Below, piece after piece: positions 24,083 through 33,877 of a stretch of 64,000 nucleotides of DNA. The translations under genes and the position numbers were made by a program. The DNA comes from Mikania micrantha. Lineage: Eukaryota > Streptophyta > Magnoliopsida > Asterales > Asteraceae. The notes beneath the pieces were generated by a model, which was given only the letters and a program-made list of their open reading frames with translations, was not told the DNA's origin and searched no databases. Where the stretch lies: positions 4,514,788-4,578,787 of the forward strand of contig CM018690.1 in NCBI GenBank assembly GCA_009363875.1, in the 5' to 3' direction. Positions within the stretch are counted from its first letter, which is position 1. Each line of letters starts with the position of its first letter.

Positions 24083-25358
24083 AACTGAGAAGGGAACTAT
24101 ATTTCAATAGTGAGATTACCAAAAGTAGCGATACGAGACTGCACAAAGCAGTGTGTGCTTCCCCCATGTAACAACACTTGACCGAATTTACCTTTAATAG
24201 ACCCCGTGAAACGAAGTGTACTCGAAGAACATCCACAGTTAATGCATTATAAGAGATGGCCGATGGTTGCTGTAGTTCTTCCGATTGAAGTTTGGTGGCC
24301 AAGTCGCTATCCACCTGAATCGAATCAGTATGGTCAGAACCGACCTCCACGAAATCAGTATCATCATCGAAGAATAACAGTTGCGGGGCACCTGTACATT
24401 TATGGTCTTTAGAATATTTGGCATCACAGCGAAAACACAGGCCATTAGCACGCTTATGCGCAATTTCCGCTGGTGTGAGACGGCGAAACCCTACCTGACC
24501 CCCAAACGCAGTGTTAGTGCTGGTCGAGGAAGTGGAACCCGTAGGGCAAGCAGGGAAACCTGTAGAAGGAGTAGGTAAAACGGGCTTGCCTGAGCCCAAA
24601 GAAAGGTGACCCACCGCCTTTTCTAATAGCAGCCTATTTTCATGTAATTGGGCCATCTCCAAAGCATCCTCCAATGTAGATGGGCGGTGGATTAATACCG
24701 ACTGTTTAATGTCGGACCGGAGTCCCGAAATGAAGCAACGCAGTAAGAAATCAGCTGGTAACAACATTGCTCGATTGGAGATTTCTTCAAATTGATTACG
24801 GTAAGTTTCCACCGTCGATGTTTGTTGAAGTTTGGCGAGAAGCCCTTCCGGTTCTTCCAAGGCTTTCGACCGAAATCGTTGAATAAGCATGGTGGTAAAG
24901 GAAGACCAAGTGAGAATCGGTGAATGACGTTGTATCCAATCATACCAATCTGCCGCTGCATCATCAAAATAAAACGTTGAGATCATCATGCGTTCCGATT
25001 CCTGTATGTTATAAAAAGTGAAATAACGATTAGCTTGAGCCACCCAACGCTCCGGATGTGTGCCCGCGAACCGAGGAAGATTAATTGGTGCCGGTTTGTG
25101 ACGACCAAGAGTGGAGTTGTGGGAGCTGCTCGAATCTTCCCCTCTGTTGAAGGGTCCAGGCGGTGTTTGTTTCGCCAACATACCCACCTGAACACACAGT
25201 TTGTTCAGCAGCTTCTAGGTATCCTCCAACGACGAAGAGATTAAATCCACGTCTTCTCGTTGAGCGGTATGAGCAAACTGCGATTGCAACTCTTTTTGAG
25301 CCTCCTGTAATGATTTGATCTGATCATCAAACACCTTAAGTCATGTACCATCAGCCAT
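24083..25358 (-). pseudogene. Reina-like gag and protease, broken
   Basis: Gag probably starts at the ATG at 25358-25356 (MADGT…). It meets a TGA five codons later and a TAG near 25216; both could be C-to-T damage of CGA and TGG-type codons. From 25187 the frame is open through the capsid domain (PERWVAQANRYF, then WSSFTTMLIQRF) and a CCHC-like knuckle LCFRCDAKYSKDHKC (about plus 24390-24436). The protease begins after a frame break near 24180. Where the family has the catalytic D-S/T-G, this copy reads HGG (plus about 24155-24165), so the active aspartate is gone. Another stop and shift follow near 24090-24120. Confidence 0.85.
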
Positions 25359-25385
25359 AATGTTGATGTTCAATGAAAGCACCAA

Positions 25386-25739
25386 TGAAGTAAGTTGCAA
25401 TAACACTACACCAATAAACAAGAAAACAACACAGAATTATGAGGAAGGAGGGTTATTTCATTAATGGATTGGTGGGAAAAGAAATATAATCGGAAGAGAT
25501 GAGAAGAAGTCACACCATAACAATATCCATAACAAACTATTCTCTCCCACCCTCTCCTTATACTACTCACGTATTGTGGTCCTTCCCTTCACTCCCCATG
25601 TGCTCCTCAACCGCTTACTCATTTCTATAGCGGGCTGGTGGTCTCTTGGATCGTTTGCTTCTTCTAGCTTCACACCGGGCCTCCGTCCGTTGGTTTGTCT
25701 AATTCACGTATGGTGGGCCTTGTATCCTTGTTCACAACA
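25386..25739 (-). repeat. 5' LTR of the Reina-like element
   Basis: 354 bp and nearly identical to the other LTR. It carries a 2-bp difference in a CT run and a 4-bp GTCC duplication. Just inside it (plus 25370-25385), TTGGTGCTTTCATTGA is in the primer-site position; I could not assign the tRNA. Confidence 0.9.
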
Positions 25740-25792
25740 ACGATCTCCTAGCTGAACTTGATCTCCAAGCTTCTTCTTGGCTATCCTGCTAA

Positions 25793-26426
25793 GAGCACTA
25801 GGAGTCATCCCACTTTTCCCCATTGTTGCATCAGCGTCACATCAGCTTTCCCCACTTTTCCCCATTTTGCATGGTGTCGTCCCACTTTTTCCCACATTTT
25901 TAATGATTTATTTTAATAAAAATTAAATAGATTCATTAAAAATAAAATATAAAATTACATTAAAATTTAAAAAGATATTACATTAAATTAAAAAAAACCA
26001 CAACGATTATAAAAAATAAGCAACAACGATTAAAGACATTTAAAATACTAGTTATTCGGGTTATTGGCGTGATATTGATCTCGTCTTCTTCAGAACGTGA
26101 CGACTTACTTTCAAATGGTGGAAGCTCAAACGTAAAAGGATCCATTGGTTTAAATTTTATAAAATTTGATTGTAGAATGAAAAAAGAAAATGATAAAGAG
26201 TGTGAGTTTTGATGTAAAAAATGGTGATATTTTATAGAGTTTGATTTTTTTAGATCCCTCAAACGATCGAACACAGCGGCTCTTTCCCCCCCCCCCCACA
26301 CTCGGCCTCATTCGGTGAGCACTCCCCGAATTCCCCCACCCCGTTTCTGGGGGCCCGGTTTTCCCGGCCGGCCCCGGTTCGGTGGAGCTCTCCCCGCCTT
26401 CTTCCCATGATCCACTCCGTGTGCTC
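25793..26426. mobile_element. Non-autonomous PIF/Harbinger-type element
   Basis: Termini GAGCACTAGGAGTCA and, inverted, GAGCACACGGAGTGG flank 634 bp, with TAA on both sides (25790-25792 and 26427-26429), the target duplication typical of PIF/Harbinger. A short minus-strand frame beginning MDPFTFELPPFE may be the relic of an element-encoded protein. The GC-rich right end contrasts with an AT-rich core. It sits 50 bp from the Reina element. Confidence 0.75.
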
Positions 26427-26429
26427 TAA

Positions 26430-27430
26430 GAACAGAAAACGCCGTTAGCCTTACCGCAGGAAGGAGCCTCCCGCGATTGGACTCCGACGTGAGAATAAGA
26501 GTTTTGATCGGAGATGGATAAGTTCAGAGAGTAAGTAGCGAACGAATGAATTGAGAAGTTTGGTAACCTAAGACCTAGTATTTATATTGCTTTCCTCCTG
26601 GGAGCTCGGGCTCCTAGGAACTGGGGACTTTTCCCTTTGGTGATGCCAGCCTCATACTTTCTTAGTGTTCTTCAAACCTTCCTATTTTAGTGAAATAAGT
26701 TGACCTGCACGATACTTAGCTTTTCTGCTTTCTTTTTTACTTGGCTTTCTCCTCCTTGTATCCATCATGTAAAGGTGCTCTTCTGTCTTTCTTCAATTAT
26801 TCCTTTGGTCCGTCTGGTTTGCCTTGTAATTCCTGGCTGTCTTGCCTTCTGACCTTCCTGCTTCTTATCTTTGCTTGGCTTGTATGAAGGATTACTATCC
26901 TACGTCATCAAGTTCGGTCATCGGCTTGTGAGGTCTCCCAAGCTAATAAGGGAGCATGGTGTTTCATGCAAGTGTGAGACCACCTCAATCACAACCATCT
27001 CTCACTAGTTAATTACATAAATTGTATTTGTGGTTTATTAATATTACACGTTTAACTCAACCTTTTTTAAAATTACAAAATTGCTTTATACAGTTGATTC
27101 CACTCGTAATGTTTCACATGTTCATGTACTCTTTTTTGTCATCATATTAATCTACGTGCAAGATCCAAGGACAAACATGAGATTATCCATGGACATTCCA
27201 TATGATCCATATTCATTGCAATTGCCGCAGAGTATTTGTTTCCCTTTCTTTCTTTCTTTATGGATAACGACAAATGAATACAGATAATATGAAAATTTAG
27301 CTATTCTATTGAATAAATATTTATAAAGACAAATGTCATGTTGGTATAATAACTTAGAATTGGTTTCATGCCTATCTCTCATATTAAATATTTACATGAC
27401 AATTTTATAGTTTTATTTTTTTCTTCTCTT
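26430..27430. other. Unrecognised sequence, possibly decayed LTR element
   Basis: The less AT-rich stretch at 26430-26960 continues, across the Harbinger and Reina insertions, with the sequence at 20500-20558 and 25745-25789. These are therefore pieces of one older sequence. I recognise no protein in it. It may be an LTR or leader of an older retrotransposon. Confidence 0.35.
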
Positions 27431-27579
27431 AATTTCTTCTATATATCAGTATAGATAATTTTATTAATTTGATAAACATACGATTACATTATCATATTTT
27501 TTTATATTTTTATACAACATCCTTAAGAAATATATGATATACTATTTGAAATAAATAATTTTTAAAATTTATTTATTTA

Positions 27580-27608
27580 ACTTATGTAATACATAAGTCT
27601 TAGACTAG
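27580..27608 (+). mobile_element. Helitron 3' terminus
   Basis: The perfect hairpin ACTTATGT / ACATAAGT (27580-27598, loop AAT) is followed six bases later by CTAG (27605-27608) and a T, the Helitron 3' end signature. The 5' end of this copy was not identified. Confidence 0.55.
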
Positions 27609-28257
27609 TTAGATGTATAAACATATTAGCATATGAATATATATAAAACGTGAAACCACACTAAAAAGTAAGGATAATCATAGTCAAATTTTCTTATACC
27701 AAATTAGATTTGTCAAATTATTTTTGAAAAACATTTTTTTAACTTCATTTATAATTGGGTTTAAACTTCAAACTTCAAGATTTTTTTTAATTATTGTTCT
27801 AACTAAAAATGACTTTTTAATCAAACCTAACTTCTACCAATAGGTTTTTCAAAAGCTTAAACCCTTAAAAAGGTTGAGCATGTTTTACGTGTAAAAAAAA
27901 ATGGCGAACGCCATCATTAAGCGCCTCTCATCGATTGTCTTACGACCAAAATGAGGGAGGTAAATCGTGTGACCTAAGATTCACTGGATCATGTTTTCAT
28001 GTAATTACTCTTTTAAGTAGTAAAATAAGATAATATTAAATCTATGTATCTATATTAGGCTTAGTTATTGAACCCTTACATGGGTGGGTTTCAACTGACT
28101 AGACCAAATCATTTTTAGTGAGAGAGTTTGAACATTTTGAAAAGGGAGGCGGAAATTTACGAAAATCATAATTAAATGTTCATTTATCGAAACGAGAAGG
28201 CGAAATGAATGCTTAAAACAAAAAATAATCTTTCGGTCAAAAAACTAACATTCACTT

Positions 28258-28841
28258 AGGGTTGTAAGCGAACCGAACGTCCAGCGAATCGTTCGTGAAC
28301 CGTTCTGTGGGAAGTTCGTTTATGTTTGTTCGTTGAATAAATGAACGAACACGAAAAAAAATTCCATTCGTTTAGTTAAATGAACGAACATGAACATAGG
28401 TCGTGTTCGTTTATTTGTGTTCGTGAACGTTCGGTAACATGTTCCTTTACTTTCGTTTATGTTCGGTTAAGTTAATTTATTATATTTATTACTTAAATGT
28501 GTTGTATATTTTTAATTTTTAGTTTAATACCGTAGTACTTAAGTTATTTTTAGTTTAATATCATAATATTTAAGTTATTTTCAGTTTAATATTATAATGT
28601 TTTAATATATATATTTGTAAATGATTATCTCCAATGCTTGAGATTAAGAACGTTGATTTTTGTTGTTTAAATATTATGCGTTCGTTAGCGTTCGTGAACA
28701 AGATAAATTCCTTATTGAACGAACACGAACAAGAATTTTCATTCGATTAGCATTCGTAACCATTCGTAAATAAGTTAAAAGTTAAACGAATGAATATGAA
28801 AAAGTGCTCGTTCGTGTTCTCGGTTCATTTAGAGCCCCTGG
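28258..28841. mobile_element. Non-autonomous hAT-type element 1
   Basis: An exact 8-bp target duplication ATTCACTT (28250-28257 and 28842-28849) flanks 584 bp. The ends start AGGG and finish CCCCTGG, with imperfect terminal repeats sharing GAACCGA. Subterminal regions are packed with GTTCGT/ACGAAC words in both senses, which in hAT elements are transposase binding sites. No coding capacity was seen. Confidence 0.85.
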
Positions 28842-29038
28842 ATTCACTTGATCATCTAAGGATGGTAGACTGCGGCTCATAAACCCTCTCGTTGAATTAC
28901 TTTCATGTTGCAATTCCATGTAAGCTCACTAAAGATTATATCCGATTTACACAACACCAATACCTTCCCTTGACAACAGATGCTACAATATTATCTTCCA
29001 AATATTACTTTATTATATATTTCTTCTATTAAATACTA

Positions 29039-29070
29039 ACTAGTATACAGGACCCGCGCGTTGCGGCGGG
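29039..29070 (-). mobile_element. Helitron 3' terminus, minus strand
   Basis: Reading the minus strand, a GC-rich hairpin (CCGC with GCGG around AACGC, plus 29053-29066) precedes CTAG at 29039-29042, bordered by T. It resembles the terminus at 7739 in layout. Its 5' end was not found. Confidence 0.6.
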
Positions 29071-29369
29071 GTCTGATATACTGACGTAAAAAAAACCAAC
29101 AGAACATGAGGTTAAAATCGTGTACAATAAAATGCACGAAAATACCCTATACAAGATCTATAGCGTAAGCTTTGAAACTAAGGGTTGAAGATTAAGAACT
29201 TATTTAATAGTAAAGAATGTGATTACGGAAAACTTAAAAAAAAAGGCCGTGCGTAAATGTAGAATTTATAAATGATACAAATATTATAAAATTATTAAAT
29301 GTAAATCGTATATATATGTAGTATATATAATACTCATGGTTTATAAAATTATTAAATCTAAATCGTTTG

Positions 29370-29670
29370 TGAACTAATTACGATAAAAATGATATTAAAC
29401 GATACAAATATTCGATAACGTACGGATGCGTTATAGGCATGTAAACAACGCGCAAAATTTCTTTGACCGTTTGGGTTAGAAATTTATATAAACGTTCATG
29501 AGGCCATTGCGATCAAATTAATATAATTATGACATTTATTAGATAACCTAATGACACGTTAAAATCATGTAAACATTAAAAATATTTGAGTAAAGTGAGG
29601 GGGCCTTAAAAATAAGAGTTCAAAGTTCAGGGTTATAAACGAAAATTTCAAATTAATTGAAAAGTATTAA
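29370..29670 (+). repeat. Diverged relic of the family A LTR
   Basis: The order of words matches 760-1030: the CGATAAAAATG, GTTATAGG, ATAACGTG-like, TTTATATAAACGTTC and TCAAAGTTCA blocks recur with many substitutions. It is a fragment of an older relative of the first LTR, with nothing of the internal region attached. Confidence 0.65.
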
Positions 29671-29718
29671 AATCTATTTTTTGATCTTTAGACGCGGTAG
29701 TGAATAGTGATTATGTGA

Positions 29719-29973
29719 GGGTTTGTATAATGTGAAAACCCGGTATAAGAGAGAAAACCCTTAAACCCTATCTGGACCATTGATTTGGACTTTTGAAAAT
29801 AAAATATGTAGTACACATTAAACTTGAATAAAAAATTAGGTTTTGGATAAACAAATAAGTTTTAATGTGGGTTAATGTAGACCACATGTTTATTTTCAAG
29901 ATTCCAAATCAACGACCCAGATAGGGTTTAAGGGTTTTCTCTTTAAGATCGGATTTTCATATGATACAAACTC
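29719..29973. mobile_element. MITE with about 85-bp terminal inverted repeats
   Basis: The left arm starting GGGTTTGTATAATGTG and the right arm read in reverse (GAGTTTGTATCATATG) stay alignable for about 85 bases. They include the shared AGAGAAAACCCTTAAACCC and GATTTGGA words. The total is about 255 bp with no coding frame. A dinucleotide repeat abuts the right end, so no target duplication can be read. Confidence 0.75.
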
Positions 29974-30022
<49 letters not shown>

Positions 30023-30125
30023 TGTTGGGGCCCACCGTTTGTGTGATGTGTGTGCGTGCGTGTGATGTGTGTGTGTGATGTGTGATGTGTGTGTGTGTGT
30101 GAAAAGTCGTTTGTGTGTGTGATGT
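29974..30125. repeat. Compound microsatellite (TA)n(TG)n(AG)n
   Basis: TA, then TG, then AG runs are followed by interrupted GTGTGATGTG repeats to about 30125. Confidence 0.85.
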
Positions 30126-30339
30126 GTGAATAGTGATTATGTGTGTATGAAAATATTTGCTAATTGATATATATATTAATTATAGCACTTATATTTTTTG
30201 AAACTGAAAAAAAATTCTTGACGTATTAAAAAACATCTTAATAATAAAAAAATTACACTTCTAAAAAATATTTTATCTTAAAATATAGTTTTATGCTTTG
30301 TAAATTTTCATTCCTTACTATTTGATCTTTTATTTATTC

Positions 30340-30370
30340 AACTCGTGTCCTATATGGGGTATTAATCTAA
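30340..30370 (+). mobile_element. Degenerate Helitron 3' terminus
   Basis: The stretch ATTCAACTCGTG…ATTAATCTAA ends in CTAA followed by T. It resembles the ends at 30784 and 31119, but the hairpin is decayed. Confidence 0.4.
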
Positions 30371-30749
30371 TTTTTTCTTAATAAATAACATTTTTAAAAC
30401 TATTTTTTAACAAAATGTTCAAGAAACAAAATTTTTAATAAAAGAATGTTCTATAAAATAATATTATATTTTATTATTTAAATTATATATTTATATCTAA
30501 TTTCAATCAAACTTTATCATAAAATATCGTTATATAATTTATACGTTTTTATTATTAAATAGTTAACATTTCTTTATTCAACTATAGATATTAACTCATA
30601 TTTTTATAAATAATATCGTTTTTTTTAAATTACGAAAATGAATGTATAAATAACATATATTGTTGTTTTATCACTTATGTATACACATATGTACAATATA
30701 AATCATATTTTATAATAAAAAAATCGTTTTACTATTTATTTTTCGTTTT

Positions 30750-30784
30750 TTATTCAACTCGTGTAATAGAAGATACTAACCTAG
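30750..30784 (+). mobile_element. Helitron 3' terminus
   Basis: TATTCAACTCGTGTAATA is followed by ACTAAC and CTAG (30781-30784), then T. The layout matches the end at 31119, only 335 bp downstream. Confidence 0.55.
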
Positions 30785-30789
30785 TATCA

Positions 30790-31119
30790 TCTATTTCTAT
30801 ACTATATAATAAATAATGATTTTATAAGATATATGTCAGTATTTTAGGCCACATATAATTTGGTTTTCTCGTCCTTTTCTCTTATTAATTATTTATAGGC
30901 AATCTTTTATTAGATTTTAATTTGTCTTGTCTTCCTTGTATTAAATAATAATAAAAATATAATTTTATTAAATTTGATAAATAATATGATTTACATCATA
31001 AATCATTTTTTTAACAATTTTTTAGTAAAAATTATTTTAGAAATACATTGTATTCTATCAATATTAAATAATTTTAAACTTATTTATTAAACACGTGTAA
31101 CACACGAGATTTAACCTAG
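30790..31119 (+). mobile_element. Short non-autonomous Helitron
   Basis: It begins TCTATTTCTATACTATATAA after an A (30789) and ends CTAG before a T (31120), with a CGTGTAACACACG hairpin region near 31093-31105. The 330-bp body is AT-rich and non-coding. It starts six bases after another Helitron 3' end. Confidence 0.7.
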
Positions 31120-31283
31120 TATATGATAAATGTAGATTTTCAATTTTCTTTAAAATATAAAATACAAATCACCATGGTTTTATACAACTGAAAGTTAGAA
31201 AGTTTAGAAGTTTTGGCATTTTTTTTTTATTTTAACACATTTTCTTTTGGCCAACAGGAAATTTTGTTACCGGCAGGACAACT

Positions 31284-31837
31284 AGTAGGGGTGGAAACGA
31301 GCTGAGCCGATCCCGAACTCGTTAAGGCTCGACCTCGGCTCGTTTAGATAGATTCGGGCTCGGGCTCGGGCTCGGCTCGTTAAGAGCTTTTGTTTACTAG
31401 GCTCGAGCTCGGCTCGTTAGAAAATTTTTAGGCACGAGCTCAGCTCGGCTCGGCTCTGCTCGGCTCGTTTAGATTTTATTTATTTAATTTATTTACTTTT
31501 AATTACTAATTTAATTATAATTCTAATTATATTTTCTAAATTTTACATAAAATATTTGATTTAAATATATTTATCATAATTTTATATATAAAAATAATTA
31601 ATTTTATAAATAAACACTTAATATAATAAATAAAAATTATATAAAGAAAAGCTCGTTAAGGCTCGCGAGCCGGCTCGATGTCGTTATGTAAAGCTCGAGC
31701 TTGGGTTCGATAACTAAACGAGCCACACTTTTGGGCTCGAGCTCAGGCTCGGGCTCGTTAAGGGTCGGCTCGTTCGAGCTTTTTACTGATCCGATCCCGA
31801 GTATTTCACGAATTGTCTTGGTCGTTTATACCCCTGA
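31284..31837. mobile_element. Non-autonomous hAT-type element 2
   Basis: An 8-bp flanking repeat GGACAACT / GGACAAGT (31276-31283 and 31838-31845, 7 of 8 identical) encloses about 554 bp. The ends carry AGGGGTGGAAACGA and, inverted, AGGGGTATAAACGA, a common plant hAT terminus. Subterminal regions are dense in GGCTCG/CGAGCC words around an AT-rich core. No coding frame was seen. Confidence 0.85.
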
Positions 31838-32227
31838 GGACAAGTAAGAAATTAGCATACATGGAAATCATCACTTTTTCATTTTGATAAAATAAAAATC
31901 ACACTAATTTTTTCTTTCAAGGTATTCATTATCTTTGCTTTATATTTATCCAAATATACGACATAGCTTTTGCATTCTTCAGAATTCTATACGATAGCGT
32001 CGTTATTTTGTTATTTATATCTATCAACATTAATTCCTAGCTCTCAAAATGCATCGCATTGTAACTTCACACTTAAAAAACAATTTATAAAAAATAATTT
32101 TAAAAGTATATAAATAATTTTTCTTTTAAAGTAATTTTTTTATACTTCTTACGCATATAATTATAAATAATTATTTTAATTCTATAGTAACATTAATTTT
32201 TAATTAAATATAAATATTATCAATGTA

Positions 32228-32677
32228 GGGAGTGGTTCCCATAAAAAGGAGATTTCCCTGAGAAGCCTAAGAAGTGTTATTAGCCTTTGATTTTAAGATC
32301 AATGGATATAATTATTTCTAATCTAACAACTATAAATAAGGGCAAAATTGTCTTTTGCACATCTCTTTTAACCTAGGTCAAAATTCGTTCCCTATTTTTC
32401 CTGATTTCATCTCCAAAAATTGCACCTTCATCGGACGAACGGTTCTTCCCAAATTCAAACGAATTTCCCACCGAATTAGACGATTTCTTTAACAAAATTG
32501 TGAACAAGAGTGCGGATTCCAAAATTTCACACGATTTTGATACACCGATCGTTTCCTGACTTCCGACCGTAAGTTCTCTAGTTTTTGAATTCGACCGTCT
32601 CTGTATCATTGAAATTCACTTGAATGTGATATATAAAGTGCTAATTTATGATTTGTATAGGAAAATTTTGAAAAGAC
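32228..32677 (+). other. Upstream region of the interrupted gene
   Basis: It may begin with a transposon terminus (GGGAGTGGTTCCC at 32229). It then reads like a 5' leader up to a splice acceptor at about 32660, directly before an ATG at 32678. Confidence 0.35.
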
Positions 32678-33877
32678 ATGGATACGAAATCTTCCAAGCG
32701 TGAGTTATTCAATTAAATTTCAAGTTGTGCTGTTAGTTCTTTAATGCATGTTGTAAGTGCCCTAATTTTTTTATAATTTTAGGTAAAACAAGACTTGATA
32801 GATCAAGAAAACGAGATATTTTGATGAACTTGAAGAACGATGGTACTGTTCCTGTTCTTTATTCATAATTTGCATAATTGTACTGGTTTTAGTGTTCTAA
32901 TTAATGGTTATACTGGTTATAGTTGTGTTTATTGCAATGCTTTGTACATGTTACTGGTTAGTGCTGGTTTATTTGCATTGTATTTTACTTAATGTGATGG
33001 TTTTTGTCTTAATTAATGGTTATGTATTGGTTTAATATAGGTTGTACTGGTTAGTTTTGGTTTGTTTGTACTACTTTGTACTGGGTAGTTTTGGTTTGTT
33101 TGTACTGCTTTGTATTGGTTTTTGTTCTAATCAATGGTTTTATATCGTTTTAATACTAGTTGTACCGGTTATAGTACTGTTTATAGTAATTGTTACATTG
33201 TTGTATGTTTAGTTTTGGTTTGTTTGTACTGGTTTTTGTTCTAAGTAATGGTTCTTTATTCGTTTAATACAGGTTGTATTGGTTATAGTAGTTGTTGCAT
33301 TGCTATGTGTTTAGTGCAATTCTTTGTACTGGTTTTTGTTCTAGTTATTAGTTACTTATTGGTTTAATATAGGTTGTACTTGTCATAGTACTTGGTACAT
33401 TGCTGTGTGTTTAGTGCAATGCTTTGTACTGGTTTTTGTTCTAGTTAATGGTTATCTATTGGTTTAATACAGGTTGTACTGGTTATAGTACTTGGTATAT
33501 TGTTGTGTGTTTAGTGCAATGCTTTGTACTGGTTATTGGTTGTATGATTATGGATTGTATTGTACTGGTTATAGTATTGGTTCGTTATATTGTTTTTGCT
33601 TAATGTTGGTTTGTTTGTACTGGTTTTTGTACTAAATTGTACTGGTTTGTAATGGTTGGACACATGTTGTACTTCTTATATTGCTTATCTTTTGTACTGA
33701 TTTGAACTGGTTTATACATGTTGTACTGGTTTATTCTGTATTGTGCTGATTATACTTTACATTTTATTAACAGAAAATATACAAGCCGTTGATGATGATG
33801 ATTTCCAATCACTACCACCACCGAAAAGTACTCCTAAGACAGGGACTTCCAAGTCTAATTTTGTGGAGTTTGTGATG
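32678..33877 (+). pseudogene. 5' end of an intron-containing gene, cut by an LTR
   Basis: Three exons join in one frame with good plant splice sites: 32678-32699 (donor GTGAGTT), 32783-32842 (acceptor TTTTAG, donor GTACTG) and 33774-33877 (acceptor TTAACAG). They give about 60 residues: a basic start rich in K and R (MDTKSSKRKTRLDRSRKRD), then an acidic DDDD patch and a proline/threonine stretch. I recognise no domain. The third exon is interrupted at 33878 by an Athila-like LTR, and no continuation is found on the far side. It could be a host gene or a gene carried by a Mutator-like element. The exon prediction rests on splice signals and frame agreement only. Confidence 0.4.
32860..33770 (+). 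repeat. Minisatellite inside the inferred second intron
   Basis: The words TGTACTGGTT, TTTGTTCTAG and GGTTTAATACAGG recur in order. The clearest units are at about 33297, 33402 and 33510, a period of roughly 107 bp, with more degenerate units on both sides. They fill nearly the whole intron. Confidence 0.7.

Larger units (their letters stand above)
20564..25739 (-). mobile_element. Complete Reina-like Ty3/gypsy chromovirus
   Basis: The element spans 5,176 bp with two LTRs (20564-20911 and 25386-25739) and exact 5-bp target duplications ACGAT (20559-20563 and 25740-25744). Short LTRs, compact size and a C-terminal chromodomain point to the Reina clade. The LTRs differ at about nine positions plus two small indels, mostly transitions. 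The polyprotein is broken by several stops and frame breaks, so the copy is dead but structurally whole. Confidence 0.9.

Noticed and set aside
24206..25244. Plus-strand open frames within the Reina-like element
   Set aside because: They are antisense shadows of gag, which has recognisable domains on the minus strand.
29974..30125. Regulatory GT-rich element
   Set aside because: A simple compound microsatellite beside a MITE; nothing supports a regulatory role.
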